This document shows, piece by piece, positions 60,118 to 64,000 of a stretch of DNA of 64,000 bases (within the stretch, counting starts at the first letter, position 1; every line of letters begins with the position of its first letter). The position numbers and the translations under genes were made by a program. The stretch comes from CALCKW01 sp033852095 (GTDB taxonomy: Bacteria; Pseudomonadota; Gammaproteobacteria; CALCKW01), in assembly GCA_033852095.1 (NCBI GenBank), contig JAWSVD010000029.1, positions 85,845 to 149,844 on the forward strand, given 5' to 3'. Under the pieces are notes generated by a model. That model ran no database searches. It had not been told where the DNA came from and saw only the letters and a program-made list of their open reading frames with translations.

Positions 60118-62199
60118 CTATTCCACGTATTGCGGCCCTGATGCAGTTGCTAAAGCTCTTGGGTGTAATTCGTAGTCTTGTTGCGCATCTAAGGGCACAT
60201 ACATTCGCTCACGGATAACGCTATCTTCCGCCCAGTTGTACATAAAGACAGGCGTGCCCGTGGGCACGTTGGCGAAGCGCTTGTTGACCAACAAAGCAGC
60301 AGGGTACGCTGTCAAGCCAATACCCAGCAAATTTTCGGTGTACAGGTTTTGATATTTTTTCATCAACTCCGTGCGCTCAGCCGCTATGCGCGTGCCCATG
60401 AAATCCTCGACAACGGACACCATCTTCTCCTCGAAATGCAACAGATCAAGCTCGCCCATGGTATTAGCATGGTGATTTCTCAAGCTTTTAGGCCCTATTG
60501 GTGCGAGCCGTTCAGTCTGCTGTACAACCGTTATAAGCTCCCGCTCATTGCGGAAAATCATCAAATCAAACCGGCCCTCTCGATGACTCGCGTTGCGCTC
60601 GTCTGTGCTGAGCGATAACAGAGAAGCCCGAATCCCAACTTCCTCCAGCATGGCAACCACATCCTGCGCAAGCTTCGTATCCGTCAAATAATCACCTGAG
60701 AAGGAGACTTCAATCTCCACGTCACCTGCTCCGGCCGCGGACCCTCTGGGCCAATTGAAAAAACCATTGCTATCAGTATCTACCAAGCCCGTAGACTTGA
60801 ACAGAGCTTTTGCGCTCTCAAGGTTATAGGAATAAAACACCGTACTTCCCTTGTCATAATACGAAGTCCCTGCGTACAGACCTCCGGGATAAGGAATTGT
60901 GTATGGCCTCCCCACCAAGGACGAGCCCACGCGTTCTCTGTCGATTGATTGACTCAAAGCAACTCGGAAACTGATGTTCCTATTGAGCAGCCTTACCGCC
61001 TGTGCACGCGGATCTGGATCTCCCCAGCCATTGCCCGAAAGATTGGGGTAGAGCGTAAAGCCGATGGTGCGAGGACCAAAAGCGAGCCGTGCTGGAGCAC
61101 TGGGCTCAGCGGAACGACGCACCGCATCCAGGTAATTTTCGGTCTGCTCAAGATTCGAAAAATCCCCGGTTCCCGCGACTGTCTGAGTATCTCTATCGGC
61201 CCAGGTCGACAGACGGTAGTGCACTTCGTCCAAGTAGGGCAGCTGCTGCCCGGATTCATCTACTTTCCAGTAATACGGGTTTCGGCGAAATACAATTATG
61301 TCATCCGAACGGTATTCTACGGGCACCCATGCGCCCATCACTGGAAAACCCATTGACTCTGGCGGGAAGGCATTGATAAACGCCTCATAACTTTCACCGC
61401 CATGATTCGGGTGATGAGGTTTAAGCACATGTGAAGGCCCCGGGCAGAAGCTCCCGTAGGCCAGGCTGTACAACAAACTCTCTGTAAATGCTGTGTCGAA
61501 AGTCATTCTGAATCTGTATTTGTCGACAATATCCAGCGCTGCGCCACTGTAAGTATCTTGGTTTGCGCCCATCAGCGGCGACAACTCAGGGTTCATGACA
61601 ATGTCATTCCAATAGAAATCAATATCCGCAGTATCGAAGGGATCACCATCAGACCACTTCGCCCCTTCAATAAGGTTGATGATCAGGGTTTTTCCGTCGG
61701 CGGACCATTGCCAAGACTTCGCCAAGTTCGGCATTGGCTCCAAGTCATTAGGCGTCACCATGAACAGCGGCCCGGTGCGGGTCAGACACTCCGTCATGTG
61801 AATAGTGATGCCACCCCAACCCTGCGATTGCCCGCCCCAGAAATTCCAGCCTTCAGGTCTGCCACCTATCACGTGCCGAAGCGTTCCACCATAAACCCCC
61901 AGGCCATCTGGCATGTTCCCAGCGCGATAAACCAATGGCTCAGCTGGCAAGCGCTCATCTACCGGAGGTAATTTTCCGGCGGCCACAAACTCAGAGACAT
62001 AGTCAGGCTCACTGTAACTATCGAGTGCCCTGTAGTCGTAAATATCAGCTCGTCTAACAAAGACGGGTTCAGCCTGTGTGTCGAGCTCAGGCGCTACAGG
62101 CGCACCGGTAGACTCACCGAGCCCTGCTGAAACAGTTGCAGAACAGGTGCAAAACACAGCACCCAAAAAGAACGCGTACCCAAGGGACTTCAAGATCAA
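60118..62199 (-). CDS. Peptide/oligosaccharide ABC transporter substrate-binding protein (SBP family 5)
   Basis: 693 aa, longer than typical DppA/OppA proteins (about 530-600). Signal peptide 1-25. The family 5 core starts near residue 90 (GGTLRHVIGG), with LEPMPNLAKSWQWSADGKTLII, LIEGAKWSDGDPFDTADIDFYWN, FRRNPYYWKVDESGQQLPYLDEV and FRVALSQSIDRERV. The Glu/Asn-rich insert around 330-370 and the 60-residue N-terminal extension are unusual. No permease or ATPase gene is near, so it is an orphan receptor. It lies inside the interval bounded by the direct repeats. Confidence 0.87.
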   Translation of the reverse strand: MILKSLGYAFFLGAVFCTCSATVSAGLGESTGAPVAPELDTQAEPVFVRRADIYDYRALDSYSEPDYVSEFVAAGKLPPVDERLPAEPLVYRAGNMPDGLGVYGGTLRHVIGGRPEGWNFWGGQSQGWGGITIHMTECLTRTGPLFMVTPNDLEPMPNLAKSWQWSADGKTLIINLIEGAKWSDGDPFDTADIDFYWNDIVMNPELSPLMGANQDTYSGAALDIVDKYRFRMTFDTAFTESLLYSLAYGSFCPGPSHVLKPHHPNHGGESYEAFINAFPPESMGFPVMGAWVPVEYRSDDIIVFRRNPYYWKVDESGQQLPYLDEVHYRLSTWADRDTQTVAGTGDFSNLEQTENYLDAVRRSAEPSAPARLAFGPRTIGFTLYPNLSGNGWGDPDPRAQAVRLLNRNISFRVALSQSIDRERVGSSLVGRPYTIPYPGGLYAGTSYYDKGSTVFYSYNLESAKALFKSTGLVDTDSNGFFNWPRGSAAGAGDVEIEVSFSGDYLTDTKLAQDVVAMLEEVGIRASLLSLSTDERNASHREGRFDLMIFRNERELITVVQQTERLAPIGPKSLRNHHANTMGELDLLHFEEKMVSVVEDFMGTRIAAERTELMKKYQNLYTENLLGIGLTAYPAALLVNKRFANVPTGTPVFMYNWAEDSVIRERMYVPLDAQQDYELHPRALATASGPQYVE

Positions 62200-62733
62200 A
62201 ACCTCCGAACCGACCTAATGATGGGTCAGCTGATGCCAAAAAAGACTACCATCCGCAAAGAAACCACCCCAGCGCCCTTGCCGCAACAGGACAAAACGCA
62301 CAATCGGTTAGATACGGAAAAACATCACCATAGCGACAGTACGAAAAATGCACAGCGCGATCTGTCGCTTCAGAAAGGCCGTGATGTGGTGCAGCCAGCC
62401 TCGATCGCATGCGATAAAGCAGATTCACGCTTGAGCGCAATCCGCACAGGTTTATGTCATAACGGCGTGACGCACCACAACTGCAACAAGGACAAGAGTA
62501 CAAAGACAGGTGTAGTCGTACCGAGTACTAACTGGCTATCAACGCGACGGATGCATGCCAGCTCAGCTTTTCAGGCAACAACGAGCTGCAAAGCGTGATT
62601 TCTACCTACTTTCTGAGAAGCACAACACTCTGTAGCGCAATAGAGAAGCTGTACTTGGAATTACGCAAACTTGATTGCGTACATCAATCGGAGCGGCAGG
62701 CAACAGATTTCATCGCCGAACTAGCTGCACCGA
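62200..62733. other. Region upstream of the bioD/bioA chimeric relic
   Basis: No intact gene seen. At 62595-62670 the plus strand reads ISTYFLRSTTLCSAIEKL, weakly like the BioD segment VSRYYLGSINHTLLSIELL, so this may be decayed bioD, but the match is too poor to rely on. The first part should hold the promoter of the orphan binding-protein gene. Confidence 0.4.
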
Positions 62734-63720
62734 GGCATCCCCCTGGCCGGGCTCGACTACGTTTTTCTCGCGGACTCCGGCTCTATCGCCGTGGAAGTCG
62801 CCATCAAGATGGCACTGCAATACTGGCACGGTCTGGGAAAGCCCCTGAAGACCCAACTGCTGACCGTGCGCGGCGGCTACCACGGCGACCCCTTTGCGTG
62901 TATGTCGCTGTGTGATCCCGTGAACGGCATGCACCACATATTCAAAGGTGTGCTGCCGCAACAACAGTTTGCCGACAAACCAAGCGTGAAGTTCCATGAG
63001 CAATGGCAGCCGCAGGATATCCAGTCGCTGCAACAACACATCGAGCAGCACCAGCAGACTCTGGCGGCGGTCATTCTTGAGCCGATCGTCCAGGGCGCCG
63101 GTGGCATGCATTTCTACCACCCCGAGTTTTTGCACCAAGCCCGCACGCTCTGCGATGAACACGGGTTATTACTCATCTTTGACGAGATCGCCACAGGCTT
63201 TGGCCGCACGGGTGAACTCGTTGCCGCCGATCACGCGCTAGTCAGCCCGGACATCATGTGTGTGGGCAAGGCCTTGACCGGCGGCACCATGACTTTGGCA
63301 GCCACCCTCGCCAATGACCGCGTCGCCGACGGCATCTCCCAGGGCGAAGCCCCTATGCTGATGCACGGCCCGACCTTCATGGCCAATCCCCTCGCCTGCG
63401 CTGTGGCCTGCGCCAGCATCGATCTGCTGCTGCAGAGCGATTGGCGCAGCAATATACAGCGCCTAGAGCGGGCGCTGCAAAACGGCCTTGCGCCAGCGCG
63501 GGACAACCCCGATGTTGCCGATGTCCGTGTGCTGGGCGGTATCGGCGTGATTGAAATGCGCGAGCCTGTGCAGGCTGCCGAGCTACAGCAAAAGCTCGTC
63601 GAACGCGGTGTCTGGGTTCGGCCCTTTGGGAAATTGGTGTACACGATGCCCCTCTACATCTGCAAAGACGACGAGCTCGCCACACTCTGTGCGGCCATGG
63701 TCGACGCGATCAGCAACTGA
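62734..63720 (+). pseudogene. Truncated second bioA fused to a bioD scrap
   Basis: Bases 62734-62753 are identical to bioD 57263-57282; from 62746 on the sequence follows bioA from codon 107 to the stop. The 8 bp GCCGGGCT are shared by both parents and mark the junction, which keeps both reading frames (RGIPLAG|LDYVF). A TAG at 62722-62724 closes the frame upstream. The first plausible start is GTG 62791, which would give a protein lacking BioA residues 1-129 or so, including the substrate-binding WWSAIHGY region. The rest, including the PLP lysine, is conserved with about nine in ten residues the same as BioA. Probably non-functional as an aminotransferase. Confidence 0.85.
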
Positions 63721-64000
63721 GAGAACAAAAGCACCATGCAAAGCAGTGAACACGCACTGTCCGAACGCTTCGGCGAGCTAACCCACACCATGATCCAAGA
63801 CGAGCAATTGCACTGCCTGTGGCTCAATACGCTGTCACTGATGGAAAACACCGGCGCACGCAAAATATCCGCTGGCGAAGACCCGCTCAAGGTCGACGAA
63901 GGTGTGCTGAAACACGCTTTCGAAGAGCACCGCCACGCCTACGCGCTGAAACGCCAGATCCGCAAACTGCGTAAACAAGGTTTCGAGGACTACAAGCCCG
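62746..64000 (+). repeat. Direct repeat, copy 2
   Basis: Partner of 57720-58974 at a constant +5,026 bp. The identical blocks are at 63424-63511 and 63691-63774. The repeats flank the GNAT and orphan SBP genes in the same orientation, so recombination between them could delete both genes. Confidence 0.95.
63736..64000 (+). CDS. Second ferritin-like di-iron protein, 3' end outside window
   Basis: Paralogue of the protein at 58710. The first 88 residues are visible, open and nearly identical: changes such as Q14E, S18T, D23E, H24Q and S79R, with most other base changes synonymous. E37, E64 and H67 of the iron site are kept. Starts 15 bp after the bioA relic with the same ribosome site. Its retention beside a broken bioA suggests it is still used. 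Confidence 0.75.
   Translation, partial: MQSSEHALSERFGELTHTMIQDEQLHCLWLNTLSLMENTGARKISAGEDPLKVDEGVLKHAFEEHRHAYALKRQIRKLRKQGFEDYKP

Noticed and set aside
62200..62600. Plus-strand open frame of 126 codons before the bioA relic
   Set aside because: Hydrophilic, compositionally odd product with no homology or ribosome site; probably non-coding.

Overview
The window is about 64 kb of dense, moderately GC-rich bacterial chromosome. The gene content (MntR, long-form isocitrate lyase, EfpL, ExaC-type aldehyde dehydrogenase, TctDE/TctABC, a GlyGly-CTERM protein, orthodox BioA/B/D/F) points to an aerobic, heterotrophic gammaproteobacterium, probably marine. That placement is inferred from gene families; there is no rRNA in the window. 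I saw no rRNA, convincing tRNA, CRISPR array, phage or intact insertion sequence. The accessory character comes from gene relics, a tandem-repeat frameshift and a segmental duplication.

Layout. 1-1455: metal-transport binding protein and mntR, divergent around a likely MntR operator. 1498-2560: a decayed gene. 2952-8171: DoxX protein, secreted LRR/GlyGly-CTERM protein, GlxA-type regulator overlapping a cysteine hydrolase with a YHS-like tail, ThrE exporter. 8456-11501: di-heme peroxidase convergent with a CRTAC1-like protein. 11804-18249: isocitrate lyase, LysR regulator, MmsB, an unassigned 2OG-Fe(II) oxygenase, and a GAF/winged-helix regulator. 18266-20527: copper operon (Cys/His-rich leader-like protein, DUF411, CopC, CopD). 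20679-20905: helicase relic. 20987-27676: complete sugar ABC transporter with FadR/GntR repressor and SMP-30 lactonase around a perfect palindromic operator.

27786-33710: a DUF4956 / VTC-domain / Cthe_2159-type surface module divergent from a BaeSR-like two-component system. The kinase gene is out of frame at three copies of an 8-bp repeat, and removing two copies or adding one restores a textbook kinase. 33844-41154: ExaC, Mn-dependent pyrophosphatase, DUF445, two envelope proteins, GFA protein, EfpL.

41417-52388: a tricarboxylate locus. TctDE faces tctC-tctAB(fused)-PrpF/GalD-like isomerase-uspA, followed by LysR/tcuAB. Together they suggest uptake, isomerisation and oxidation of tricarballylate or an aconitate isomer into the TCA cycle; isocitrate lyase elsewhere in the window would fit growth on such acids. 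52495-54127: fatty-acid desaturase and thioesterase.

54718-59357: biotin operon bioB-bioF-bioD-bioA plus a ferritin-like protein carrying a complete di-iron signature. After a GNAT acetyltransferase and an orphan peptide-binding protein, the end of this operon recurs exactly 5,026 bp downstream as a bioD/bioA chimeric relic followed by a second, intact-looking ferritin-like gene cut by the window edge.
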